From Dothistroma septosporum (taxonomy: Eukaryota; Ascomycota; Dothideomycetes; Mycosphaerellales; Mycosphaerellaceae): DNA of 64,000 nt. Below, one piece after another: positions 21,358 through 30,563 of the stretch (position 1 is its first letter; each line of letters begins with the position of its first letter). The stretch covers positions 620,001 through 684,000 of the forward strand of contig NBZP02000005.1 in assembly GCA_002236755.2 (NCBI GenBank), given 5' to 3'. A program made the position numbers and the translations under genes. The notes beneath the pieces are model-generated. The model had not been told where the DNA came from. It saw only the letters and a program-made list of their open reading frames with translations, and did not search any database.

Positions 21358-22530
21358 ATGCTATCATGCGCCTTTCTCCTGAGGCGCGGTAGTGTACAGT
21401 CATTACGAACGTCGCATGTGAAAGCCATAACAACTCCACATGGCGCTCTCCCACACCAAAGCCGCGCCTTGAGCGGACAGCCTTTGCCCCCCAAGAAGAT
21501 TATCTTTTCTGGCATACAACCCACGGGAATACCACATCTTGGCAACTACCTGGGAGCTCTACGTCAATGGGTCCGACTGCAGAGCGAAGCTGACAAGTCA
21601 ACCCGGCTAATCTACTCCCTGGTTGACTTACACGCCATCACCATTCGCCAAGACCCAGCTCAGCTACGACAATGCAAGAAGGAGTCACTGGCCATGCTTC
21701 TAGCCATCGGGCTGGATCCTGTTCGCAGTATCATCTTCCATCAGAGCGATGTACCTGCTCATGCTGAACTCATGTGGATATTGTCATGCCAAGCCAGCAC
21801 TGGCTACCTTGGCCGTATGACACAGTGGAAGGACAAGACTTCGAACGAGAAAGAGGGCAGCGAAAGGCTAAAGCTTGGCTTGTTCTCGTATCCTGTCCTA
21901 CAAGCTGCCGATGTCTTGGTTCATCAGACCACACATGTACCCGTAGGACATGATCAGGCACAGCACTTGGAGCTTGCGCGAGAGCTGGCGCATGGGTTCA
22001 ACCATCTATACGGCGATGGTGTTCTCACAGCACCCGAGACTCTTATCGGTCCTGCAAAGAGGGTCATGTCCCTGACGGACCCAGGTTCGAAGATGTCGAA
22101 ATCACATCCCAACGTGAAGTCGAGGGTTCTGCTGACAGATGGTGAGGACGTGATCAAAGCCAAGTTGAAGGCGGCTGTCACAGACTCTATGGATGGCATT
22201 ACCTACGACCCGCAAAACCGGCCAGGAGTCAGCAACTTGTTAGACATCATCTACCACGCAACCTCGATTGAAGCTTCACCTGGAGACGCTGCCGATGGTG
22301 CTGGCCAAGTTGCGCTTGCCAAAGACATGGAAGGCATGAGCTTGCGCATTGTGAAGGAGAGAGCCACAGAAGCTGTCGAGAACATGGTCAAGCCAATTCG
22401 AGAACGATATGCGGAACTGATTCATGACGATGCTTGGCTGACAGAAGCAGCAGCTGCTGGGGCCTTCAAAGCACAAATTAGTGCTGCAGAGACTATACAA
22501 AAGGTCAAGAAGGTAGTAGGCCTTGCTTGA
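21358..22530 (+). CDS. MSW1: Mitochondrial tryptophanyl-tRNA synthetase
   Basis: A single exon of 390 aa from ATG 21358. The frame is open further upstream, but this start gives a basic, Ser/Arg-rich N-terminus (MLSCAFLLRRGSVQSLRTS) typical of a mitochondrial presequence. Class I synthetase motifs are clear: IIFSGIQPTGIPHLGNYLG holds the HIGH-type signature (PHLGN), and SLTDPGSKMSKSHPN holds KMSKS. The specificity region YSLVDLHAIT and PVLQAADVLVHQTTHVPVGHDQAQHLEL matches bacterial-type TrpRS. It charges mitochondrial tRNA-Trp, which in fungi reads UGA as Trp. Length matches yeast Msw1 and bacterial TrpS, with the C-terminal anticodon-binding helices complete. Confidence 0.95.
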   Translation: MLSCAFLLRRGSVQSLRTSHVKAITTPHGALPHQSRALSGQPLPPKKIIFSGIQPTGIPHLGNYLGALRQWVRLQSEADKSTRLIYSLVDLHAITIRQDPAQLRQCKKESLAMLLAIGLDPVRSIIFHQSDVPAHAELMWILSCQASTGYLGRMTQWKDKTSNEKEGSERLKLGLFSYPVLQAADVLVHQTTHVPVGHDQAQHLELARELAHGFNHLYGDGVLTAPETLIGPAKRVMSLTDPGSKMSKSHPNVKSRVLLTDGEDVIKAKLKAAVTDSMDGITYDPQNRPGVSNLLDIIYHATSIEASPGDAADGAGQVALAKDMEGMSLRIVKERATEAVENMVKPIRERYAELIHDDAWLTEAAAAGAFKAQISAAETIQKVKKVVGLA

Positions 22531-22821
22531 CGTGCTGCCGTGTACAGTCAAGTAGCTCTACCACGATGCCTAATCAACGCAGCTATGGCGATGTAGTGGT
22601 GCTGTAGTGCCCTGATCCATGTCCAAGCCGTGTCGATGCGTATGGCAGAAGCTTTGTGCCAAGGCTTTCAGCTGCAGAAAGTGCTTGCCTTCACTACAAA
22701 CACGCGTCGCTCGTCGATCGTGGTGAATGCTGCAGCCAAGCAACTTCTAACTCAAGCAAGTATCCATACCGATGCAGCACAGTCGCTCTACGACATACGG
22801 AAGCGTCGAACCCGCAGCACG

Positions 22822-23413
22822 ATGGATTCGCAGACAATTCACGACACCTACTTCAAGCAAGAGGACGCCGGCGGCGTCGAACTCCCCAGGAAGACCCGAG
22901 ATGCCCAAGGCAATGAACGCGACTTTCTCAATTCTGATAACTCCGCTGCGCTTGAGGAAAAGGGCATCGATTATCTTTACCCCTACCAAATCTGGGTAAG
23001 TCCTCGGCGCAGGAAAGCATCGTGCCGCCAGCCATACGCACCTTAGTCCTTTCCTCAATGACCTTTACTCAACCAACGATCCATGATGTTCGAGTATGGC
23101 TGAATCCCCTCTCCATGAATAGCTGCTCCAATACGCACCCGACGAGATCATAACCAAGCACAAAGATATCATCAAGGCCGACTACGAGCGGTACTGTTTG
23201 ATCGGACTACGGGAAAGTGGTTCAAGGGCACCGGAGGCAGAGGCTCAGGCGTGGGTGAAGGAAGTTGAAGCGGCGTCCACGAGTGAGGTTGTGGCGGTGA
23301 GGACGATGGTGTCGGATATGAACGTGTATCTGCCGGTAGCGACGAGGTTGGGTAACGGGTACCGGGAAGTTATGTTGCAGAATGCGAGGCTGGTTGGGAG
23401 GTTTGGGAGGTAG
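22822..23413 (+). CDS. Small unknown protein, tandem paralogue A (154 aa)
   Basis: Exons are 22822-22995 and 23123-23413, with a 127-nt intron (GTAAGT...AATAG) splitting the codons for QIW|LLQ. The join is supported by the paralogue just downstream, which carries the same peptide uninterrupted (YLYPWQIWLLKAAPD against YLYPYQIW|LLQYAPD). Shared blocks are DYLYP-QIWLL, KHKDIIKxDYExYC, a VRTMVSDMNVYLP-type segment and a terminal VGRFGR. The protein is soluble, helical and charged, with no signal peptide. I recognise no family. The ATG at 22822 is chosen because the upstream frame is short and its translation looks random. Confidence 0.65.
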
Positions 23414-23779
23414 GGAATGGTGGATCGTTGTCTGTGTGAGTCGTTGAAGGCTGTGTGACAGGCGTTGATGGGCTGTTGTGAAGAATGTTGTCGGAGAAGC
23501 TCTTATTCGTCGTGCTCGCTCCAGAGCCTGTAACTCTTTCTCATGACAACCAATTCAATCACGTCAACCACTGTACTTCTCCGACACGACCTCCATACCC
23601 ATATTTCCACCACCGGGCATCGAAAGGCCATGTCCAACATTCCCAGCGCCGGAAGCCTCCGCGCCGAATTCCTTTCAGAGCGCAATCAAGGCAGCACCGA
23701 GCTCTTCTGCATCAAGGCCTTTGACATGGCGACCAGCTAAGTCCGCTCAGCCTGCGACTCTGACAACTCCAAACCAAAG
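23414..23779 (+). pseudogene. Interrupted N-terminal region of paralogue B
   Basis: An ATG-started frame here (MSNIPSAGSLRAEFLSE...) ends at TAA 23738-23740. The same frame then continues open as SACDSDNSKPK into the start of paralogue B, where SDNS aligns with NSDNS of paralogue A. The segment looks like the counterpart of exon 1 of paralogue A with one in-frame stop. No convincing intron removes it, because no usable GT donor precedes the stop. Confidence 0.35.
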
Positions 23780-24121
23780 ATGATGGAGAGGGAGCCCGGC
23801 GACTATCTCTACCCTTGGCAGATCTGGCTGCTCAAAGCCGCGCCTGATGATGTTTTGACCAAACACAAAGACATCATCAAAAGTGACTACGAGGAATACT
23901 GCAAGCTCGCGCGCGACAGAGCAGTATCTCAACAGGCTGGCATCGAGGCTGCGAATTGGACTGAAACGCTAATGAAAGATGCGAAGCATGAAGTTTCGGC
24001 GCTGAAATCGATGGTGAGGGAGATGAATGAATGGTTGCCAGATTTGCTTCATCTTCCGGGTCCTGTGTTTGAGCAGATGATGTATGGGGATGCATTGAAG
24101 GTAGGGAAGTTTGGTCGATGA
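23780..24121 (+). CDS. Small unknown protein, tandem paralogue B (113 aa, intronless)
   Basis: Starting at ATG 23780 the frame encodes MMEREPGDYLYPWQIW..., alignable along its full length with paralogue A (KHKDIIKSDYEEYC, VREMNEWLPDL, terminal VGKFGR). It lacks the intron present in paralogue A at QIW|LL. The N-terminal 45 or so residues of paralogue A have no intact counterpart because of the in-frame TAA at 23738. The gene is either a shortened paralogue using this Met or a recent pseudogene. The rest of the frame is intact and conserved in character, which argues for function. No family recognised. Confidence 0.55.
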   Translation: MMEREPGDYLYPWQIWLLKAAPDDVLTKHKDIIKSDYEEYCKLARDRAVSQQAGIEAANWTETLMKDAKHEVSALKSMVREMNEWLPDLLHLPGPVFEQMMYGDALKVGKFGR

Positions 24122-24891
24122 TTGAGAGATGTCGTACCCGAATTCGGTATCCTAGTTGCGGTGGGATGGACCATTGGCGTTTTTGTCTATAGGTGATAGG
24201 AGGTATTAGACAATTCAGAAACACGTTCTCTCACTTCGTAGGAAGGTGTTCCGCCCTTCAAATCATCCGAGCCTATGGTCTTGAAATCATCCAGACCCTG
24301 TCGCTACGAGCAAAGAACCCGAAAGCGGGAAGCCCCTTCACACCAAGCTACACGAGTATCCCTTTTCTCTAGAGCAGCCTGATTGATGCGAAGAGCAGCA
24401 GTGATGCAGATCGAACAGAGGTGCGAAGCAGGTGAAGCTGCAGCTGGCTATGTCACGAACGCCGCCATCGTCCAACGGCGAGTGCAGTAGGAACGAAGTT
24501 GCGCGTCAGTATGTTCGATCGGCAGGCTTTGCTTCAACGACATGGCCGAACAGATCGGTGAGAGCCAACGATCCTGGTCAACAGCCCTCCTACTGTCATC
24601 ATGACACTTTAACTAGCGAAAATTGACGGCTTTCAGTAGGCTTTTCGTTAAAGAGAAACTGCTAAACCAAGGATATACAGTAGTAGATGACATCTCGACG
24701 TACCTGCTCCCTACGCAAGTCGCACCTTCCCGGTCTATACGAACGCCGTGATGCGTTTCTGCCGTGTATCTTACACCCTTTGACGCCCTTGACATCGCGC
24801 CGTGGCTTTCACTGTATACCATCACAGAAATGCTGTCCGTCCACGTCCCGAACTCAAATGCACTGGTATCACCCTTCACACACTTAATCTC
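24122..24891. other. Convergent spacer
   Basis: 770 bp between paralogue B and the 3' end of the GDP-mannose transporter. No supported gene. Confidence 0.3.
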
Positions 24892-26154
24892 TTATGACTT
24901 AAGCGAGTCCTTCATGCTCTGGCTGCTTGCGCTTGACACTGGAAGTACACTGCCGCCACCCTTCTTGTCTGCCTCTTTCTGCCAGATCTTGGCAACTGCG
25001 TACACGAGTCCTGAAACGAAGCCGAGGAAGATGGCTGAAACTGATGGGAAAGTGACTGGCGCGTCGAAGAAGACGAGGCCAGAGATTGCAATTGGGAGCT
25101 TGTTGAGCGCGCCGACCATAGAGTAGGTGGTCGAACAGGTGACGCGGACACACCACGCGCTGGTGTAGGAGATGAAGATGGAGGAGAGACCGGTGAAGAT
25201 CATGGCTGCGAGCATAGTCGTCTGGCGGCCGGGAGGGAAGTTTACGGCAAGGTTTGCGGATGACCAGTCTTCGAGGAGGAGGGAGGCGATGAGGAGGATC
25301 GGAACGGAGAGGAGGTTGTTGTAGAACATGGCTGGGATTGTGTCAGCTGGAGCAGTACCAAAAGGCGATGGTACTCACTGTCGAAGTCCTTGAAGTTTGT
25401 CAACTTAATCCTCTTCCTCATGCCGAGCACATAGCCGGCGGAGCAGAAGCAATTCAAAGCCATCCAGATGTAACCAGAGTTCAGGGTTGCGATCTTCTCG
25501 GCAGCTGCTGGATCCAGAACATCACCGCCGTGGCTTCCAAGAGCATGTGTGATATCGGCCCACGCAGCAATGACACTGCTGAGAACCATGAGGCCGAAAC
25601 TGAGCAGCGCCATTCCTCCAACATGTCCACCGAACCATAGCACTTCTCCGTAAGCGATCAGAATGATGGTCAAGTTCTTGAAAATGGTGTAGACGGGAAT
25701 GCTGAGGAATTGCAGTGCCTTGATCGAGGTGTAGATCATGCCGATGAGGAGTAGCGACACGGGGAACCATTTCCGTGCTTCGTCAGTGTTGAAGTCGCGA
25801 TATGTGATGAGGTTCATGGCCTTGCCGGTGGAGATTGCAATGATGCAGACGATTGACTGTTACGGTCAGCTCCACGCAAATACTCTGGCTGCCTTTGCTC
25901 TTCCTTACCTGCACTGCCAACAGGAAGAAGCTCAGGTTCCATCCCGTGCCGTTAACGCAGTACTTGTTGCTAACTGTCATGAGAATGCTACTTCCACAGT
26001 ATGCGAAAATACTGAAGACTGGGTTATTCGCGACACTCAGTGCGGGCGCCATGGCTGGAGGCGCAGGCGATCGTGTCTGTCTGGCTTCGAATGTGCCGTT
26101 GGGTTCCCTGTCTCCAAGCTCAATGGCGTAGTCCCTCTTCTTGTCGTCGGCCAT
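24892..26154 (-). CDS. VRG4: Golgi GDP-mannose transporter
   Basis: Exons are 25909-26154, 25379-25856 and 24892-25331 (1164 nt, 387 aa). Introns are GTAAGG...GTAACAG and GTGAGT...CCCAG, both in phase. A hydrophilic N-terminus of about 40 residues is followed by eight to ten membrane helices of the nucleotide-sugar/triose-phosphate transporter type. The defining block STTYSMVGALNKLPIAISGL contains GALNK, the GDP-mannose-binding motif of Vrg4/Gmt proteins. SSILMTVSNKYCVNGTGWNLSFFLL and IPVYTIFKNLTIILIAYGEVLWFGG are equally diagnostic. It imports GDP-mannose into the Golgi lumen in exchange for GMP, feeding mannoprotein and glycolipid synthesis. The tail (SSASSQSMKDSLKS) is cytosolic and polar. 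Head-to-head with PLP1. Confidence 0.96.
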
Positions 26155-26788
26155 GCTGGAATATTGGCTCGTGACGACTTTCGGGGACGCAGATGGATGT
26201 CGCGATGCAAGGGGTGAGGCGCGCTGCCACTTCCCGCTGGGGTGGAGGGTGCGAGAGACGCCGACGAAGTTGGTGGTAATGGTTGCGGCTATCGTGCGCG
26301 TCGCGCGTGTGTGCTGGAAAGGGTGGGTGTAGAAGGAGAGGATGTGGTAAAGGAGAATTCAGTCAGCCACAACGACTTCTCTGGTGGACTTCAACGCTTC
26401 CCCAAAGTCCTGGATAAATTTAATGTCGCCTCGATGTCGCTGCCGATTGGCTGATAGACTTGCGTCGTAATGCTCAATGTCGCCACGAGAAGTCTCCTGC
26501 TACAAAGTCATAGTAACCAGATGTGCCGCATCGACGCCCGTGCTTATACTTGTGAACTACTGCACGCGTTCGTTTCAAGAGCACGTCCGAGGTTCGTCGT
26601 GCACATCCGCTTCATTGCCTAATCGGGACGGCCGCGGGGCGGGTTTCAGACTCGACAGGGTTGTGGCTTCGGCTGCCGTCGCTAAAGAAGACGAGATCCC
26701 ACAACACGTCTCGTTTCTCTTCATTTTCACCGAGGCATCAACATCCTGCCACAAAGAGGAGATCAGTCTACCGGCTGGCTGTATCACG
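26155..26788. promoter_or_regulatory. Divergent promoter region, VRG4 / PLP1
   Basis: 634 bp between divergent starts. The PLP1 frame stays open upstream to 26477, but its translation there looks like leader. No other gene seen. Confidence 0.35.
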
Positions 26789-27424
26789 ATGACAAGCATT
26801 GATGCTCACGTCGCCAAGGTTCTCGACAAGCAGAGACTAGGACAAGACTCCGACGACGAAGATGCTCTCATTGCGGAACTGGAAGACGACGAAGACAATG
26901 CCTTTTCAGCCTTGCGAGAGCAAAGGTTGCAACAACTTCACTCTGAGATGGCTAGGGCCAAGATGATGAAAGAGATCTCCCACGGCACATACATGGAGAT
27001 CAAAGACGAGAAACAACTACTGGACATTACCACGTCCGAGAAATTGTGCATAGCTCACTTCATGAAGCCTGACTTCAACCGCTGCGGCATCATGGACGAC
27101 AAGCTCCGAATGTTGGCGGAGAAGCACTTCGACACCAGGTTTGTAAGCATCAATGTCGACAATGCTCCGTTCTTGGTGGTGAAGCTTGGCATCAAGGTTC
27201 TGCCATGCGTCATTGCCTTCAAGGAGGGTGTGAGCGTGGACAGAATTATTGGCTTTGAGGGCATAGGCTACAAGCCAGACTCGTTCACTGTGGCGGAACT
27301 GGAAGTGAGACTGCTGGCATGTGGCGTCCTGGTCAGGTCAAAGATGAACGACGACGACGATCGCAGAAGGGAGCGGAGGAGGGAGGAGAGGGTGGAAGAT
27401 GAGTACGCCGACGACTGGGATTAG
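26789..27424 (+). CDS. PLP1: Phosducin-like thioredoxin-fold protein (Plp1 / TXNDC9)
   Basis: A single exon of 211 aa from ATG 26789 (MTSIDAHVAKVLDKQRL). The N-terminal third is helical and acidic (DSDDEDALIAELEDDEDNAF), followed by LRHSEM-type helix residues (REQRLQQLHSEMARAKMM). A thioredoxin fold then runs from about residue 65 to 180: LCIAHFMKPDFNRCGIMDDKL replaces the CxxC redox motif, as in all phosducin-like proteins, then FVSINVDNAPFLVVKLGIKVLPCVIAF with the cis-Pro. The tail is charged (RRRERRREERVEDEYADDWD). These proteins are co-chaperones of the CCT chaperonin in tubulin and actin folding. The start agrees with the family N-terminus; the upstream open frame is not conserved in character. 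Confidence 0.94.
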   Translation: MTSIDAHVAKVLDKQRLGQDSDDEDALIAELEDDEDNAFSALREQRLQQLHSEMARAKMMKEISHGTYMEIKDEKQLLDITTSEKLCIAHFMKPDFNRCGIMDDKLRMLAEKHFDTRFVSINVDNAPFLVVKLGIKVLPCVIAFKEGVSVDRIIGFEGIGYKPDSFTVAELEVRLLACGVLVRSKMNDDDDRRRERRREERVEDEYADDWD

Positions 27425-27827
27425 CGATACGATGATCCAATTTTCCTCAAGAAGCCATGTCTGCAATGCGTGCTACGAGGAATGTCTCATTCTGGAGCTC
27501 GACTTCCTGCCCAGCCGTGGTCCACGAGTAACGCCACGCCACGCCAACGTCTGTGCCAATATAAAAGGATCGAGCGGCAACTGGAACTGTCCTCGTGTCT
27601 TTTCAGATCGTGTTTTCCAGAGCCTGTGGGACACCACACAGCCAGAACACCGATGCTCGTGGAACATACTGGCCATATCGATGTACAAGATGGTCCCGGA
27701 TTTGTGGCTACCACGAGCCATGTCTTGCCTTTACAAGCGGTGACGCGTTGACTTGTCGTTCATGTCGACTGCGCACTATCCAGCTGCAAGTGATAATACC
27801 GCCGAAGACGCCGAGATAGAGTTCCAG
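27425..27827. other. Spacer after PLP1
   Basis: 403 bp, presumably PLP1 3' UTR and intergenic sequence. No gene seen. Confidence 0.3.
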
Positions 27828-28235
27828 CTACGAGTGTCTCCTGTACGGGAACCAAGCTCGTATCAATCGTAGTGGCCTCATCGACGTCGGATCAGCGTCT
27901 GTGACTGGCGATGGTAGTCGGTTAAGGAGATCATCAGGTATCACTTTTGCTTGCACCAGTATCGGCGACTTTGTTCGCAGAGCTTCATACGGCGGTTGCT
28001 GATGAAGCCGTGCTCGGGCCGGAAACTTGATGGCTGGTCCTTCGCGACAATCGTCTTCTTCCTCCTCGATGCTCAGCTTGTGATCCCATGGACATGTCAA
28101 AACTCGTCTCGGTGCTGGTCGCTCTTGTGGGCTGCATGCATCTTCTTGTGAGGATCGTCGTTGAAGCAACAGAGAAAACGATGGCGACGGCATGATGCTC
28201 TCAAGGCAGTCCTGACGAGTCGGAATTGTTGTCAT
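27828..28235 (-). CDS. Doubtful hypothetical ORF (135 aa)
   Basis: A continuous frame from ATG 28235. It encodes a Pro/Arg-rich protein with an acidic run (LSIEEEEDDCREG) and an alternation of charged and hydrophobic residues (PILVQAKVIPDDLLNRLPSP) that looks more coding-like than the surrounding shadows. It has no recognisable domain. The frame is open further upstream to 28439, but that part looks random. Equally it could be a chance frame in G+C-rich DNA. Confidence 0.3.
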   Translation of the reverse strand: MTTIPTRQDCLESIMPSPSFSLLLQRRSSQEDACSPQERPAPRRVLTCPWDHKLSIEEEEDDCREGPAIKFPARARLHQQPPYEALRTKSPILVQAKVIPDDLLNRLPSPVTDADPTSMRPLRLIRAWFPYRRHS

Positions 28236-28611
28236 GTCACGGAGATTGAGAAACATCCTTTGCTTACATCTGCAAGATAATGCGAGCCCCTCACAAGCAT
28301 TCCGATGTTGCCGACTATCAACATGCGTTGTTGAGGTGTGTGGGGCACACAGCATTAGCGGCAGGTCGACCCACGTGGCGAGATACGAAGATAGCACGCG
28401 ATTAGAACAACAGACCTCCATTGCTGTGGCGACGTCCAAATCTGCGCATACTCCGACTACAGAATTCGCTCGAACTCGTTCTGCTTACTTCTTCCATTCC
28501 AGGTCCTCCCATTCGTGCATCGAAGCAGCTTCATTTGCCCTGGACATCGCGATTTCCATACGCTCCGGAAATGCGTCCCTGCATTCCCATCCATCTCCTC
28601 TGCATATCGTC

Positions 28612-28809
28612 CTATACCTGCCGGCCAGCGCAACCTTCCCACGAGCCACCGCGTCCAAGGCGTGCTGATGAGACGCCGTGGTAGTTCGGGCCGTACGGAT
28701 TGTAGCGGCCGCCATAGAACTCGCGGTCAGGGATGAGGTCGTGCAGGATGGTATGACGGTAGTATCCGTGACAGCTTTGCCGCCGCGGTAGGCGTTCGGT
28801 GCGCCTCAT
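28612..28809 (-). CDS. Possible small basic protein (65 aa or first exon)
   Basis: ATG 28809 is preceded by a CA-rich leader (CAACACAACTCCACCGCC) and CACCATA, a typical fungal start context. The peptide is rich in Arg, Tyr and Gly (YYRHTILHDLIPDREFYGGR, YNPYGPNYHG). A different frame just downstream (28485-28715) ends in an acidic helix (MHEWEDLEWKK). The true gene may join the two through an intron I could not place with confidence. No family recognised. Confidence 0.35.
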   Translation of the reverse strand: MRRTERLPRRQSCHGYYRHTILHDLIPDREFYGGRYNPYGPNYHGVSSARLGRGGSWEGCAGRQV

Positions 28810-29592
28810 TATGGTGGCGTGGTCTGGAAGAGACTTGTGGGGGTTGATTTGGCGGTGGAGTTGTGTTGATTCAGACTTTCTCTTGGAGAGGGAAGTAGGA
28901 TATGGCTACTCAGCCGCCAAGGCGAGAAGACATTAGATGCTGAAGCTTGACAGTACTCAATGCACGAACGTGGCGACTGAACAGGTTGATTGACATCACA
29001 GAGATTACAAATGCGATGTGGAGCATCGCGACGCTTCGCCAAAAAGAAAAAGAAGAGCGAAGTCTTACAGCGGGCCACTCATCTCATCCTCTTGGAAGAC
29101 CACGGCTATGGCGATCAACACGAAGCGCTCCCGTTTCGCCAGCTCGACGTCAAGAACAAGGACCCGGCTACCCTGCCGTCATCCTGGCGGACCCGTCCTT
29201 CGCGAAAGGCGTATAGAAACCAGGCAGCGCTCAGAAGCATCTGTTGCCACTTCGCCTGGAGTACGCGGCAGCAGAGAAGTACTTGTAGTCGCCGTTGATA
29301 CCAAGAAAAGTTAATGAGCGACTGCAAATGTTGACGAGGCTTGGCAACATAGCGGAGCTAGCTTGTACATACCTACATCCGGCGGAGTAACGATGAGATC
29401 GACCTACTAGCCCTGAAAGATAACGATACCACAGCAGCTCGGATCGCACAAGTCCACGTGATTCAAGGCTGCCACGCAATATGGCTAGCGCGGCATCGGC
29501 GTGATGAAGGTTCCGCTCCTCGAGATGTTTCGTGGTTGCCATGATACAGAATTTGTAAGTTCCTGAAGACGCTGTTGCGTGTAGAGCGCTGG
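28810..29592. other. Unresolved spacer
   Basis: About 780 bp. A plus-strand segment at 29040-29220 (AKKKKKSEVLQRATHLILLEDHG and on) reads somewhat like coding sequence, but I could not find a start, splice partners or an end. Otherwise nothing clear. Confidence 0.25.
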
Positions 29593-30563
29593 CTACTGCC
29601 ACTGGGATGGCTCGTGCAGCGGAGTCGAGAAGTGCTTGTCACTTCCACAGACAAGGCAGGTTGCAACTATCGGCATGTGTTCGTAAAGGCCTGCTGACGT
29701 AGCGCGTCAGCGTTCTACTTACCCTCATTCTGCTGGACAATCTGACGGTCCACCTGAGTGCCTTTGGGAACGGCAAACGCACGACCCTCAGGACCGCAAA
29801 ACTCCAGATCAGCCAAAGCGATGAGACCACGAAGCCGACTGTCGTCGCTTCTGGTGAAGTCGCGCTCCTCAGGGATGTTGCGCTGAAGATCTGGAAAGGT
29901 GCCATACGCAACGGACAAGATGCCCTCGCTGATCATGTACTCGACCTGGCGGGGGTTGAGAGCGATGTACACGTCTTGGGTGCGGTCGGTGGCGTGAGCA
30001 CCATACAGAATCTCGAAGCCTGTAGGACGTTAAACGTGTACTTGAGCGACTCACATACTGCACTTACCCTGCATGCATCTCAGAGGTGTGGTACAACGGC
30101 CGAGGAAGACTCCCATTTCGACCTGTATATAGCTGATCGTAGCGATGGCGTCGTGGTTGAAAGGCTTTGCGACGCATAGGAGCTGCTTCTCGTAGTATCT
30201 GGTGTCGCGCGGAGGAGGAGCCGGCCCAGCCTGCAACATGTACCGAGTTGTCTCTTGTGTAGGATCGGTATTGCCGCCTGCCATGTCAGAGGCCTCGATA
30301 CGGACAGTGTAGCTTGAGCTACCATCAGGAGCGGCCTGGTTTGCATCTAGGAGCTGTCAGTACCTAAATGTGGCCATGCAGAAGCGCTTCTTGGAGAGCT
30401 CACCGGTGTCTGGAATCTTCTTGCCCTGCCTGGAGCGCAACCCGAAAGGAAACGCACCAATTTGATTGTCGAAAAGGGAGCGAGTGCGAAGGCCCGATCG
30501 GCGCAACACAATGAGGATGACGTCGAAGCCTCGAACCTCCGAGGCGGCGACCAGGCGTGGCAT
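29593..30563 (-). CDS. Four-exon conserved-looking unknown protein (about 277 aa)
   Basis: Exons are 30404-30563, 30068-30346, 29723-30019 and 29593-29690 (834 nt). Each border is GT/AG and every junction is in phase 1 after a Gly codon (DTG|, MQG|, NEG|). The protein alternates beta-like hydrophobic stretches (RGFDVILIVLRR, DAIATISYIQVEMGVFLG) with loops (LRCMQGFEILYGAHATDRTQDVYIALNP, ERDFTRSDDSRLRGLIALADLEFCGPEGRAFAVP). It closes with a CLVCG pair. No signal peptide or membrane helix. I do not recognise the family. The consistent phase and the composition make a real gene likely. The start is uncertain: ATG 30563 is the first in-frame Met near the first exon, but the frame is open up to 30629 and a further 5' exon may exist. 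Confidence 0.6.
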
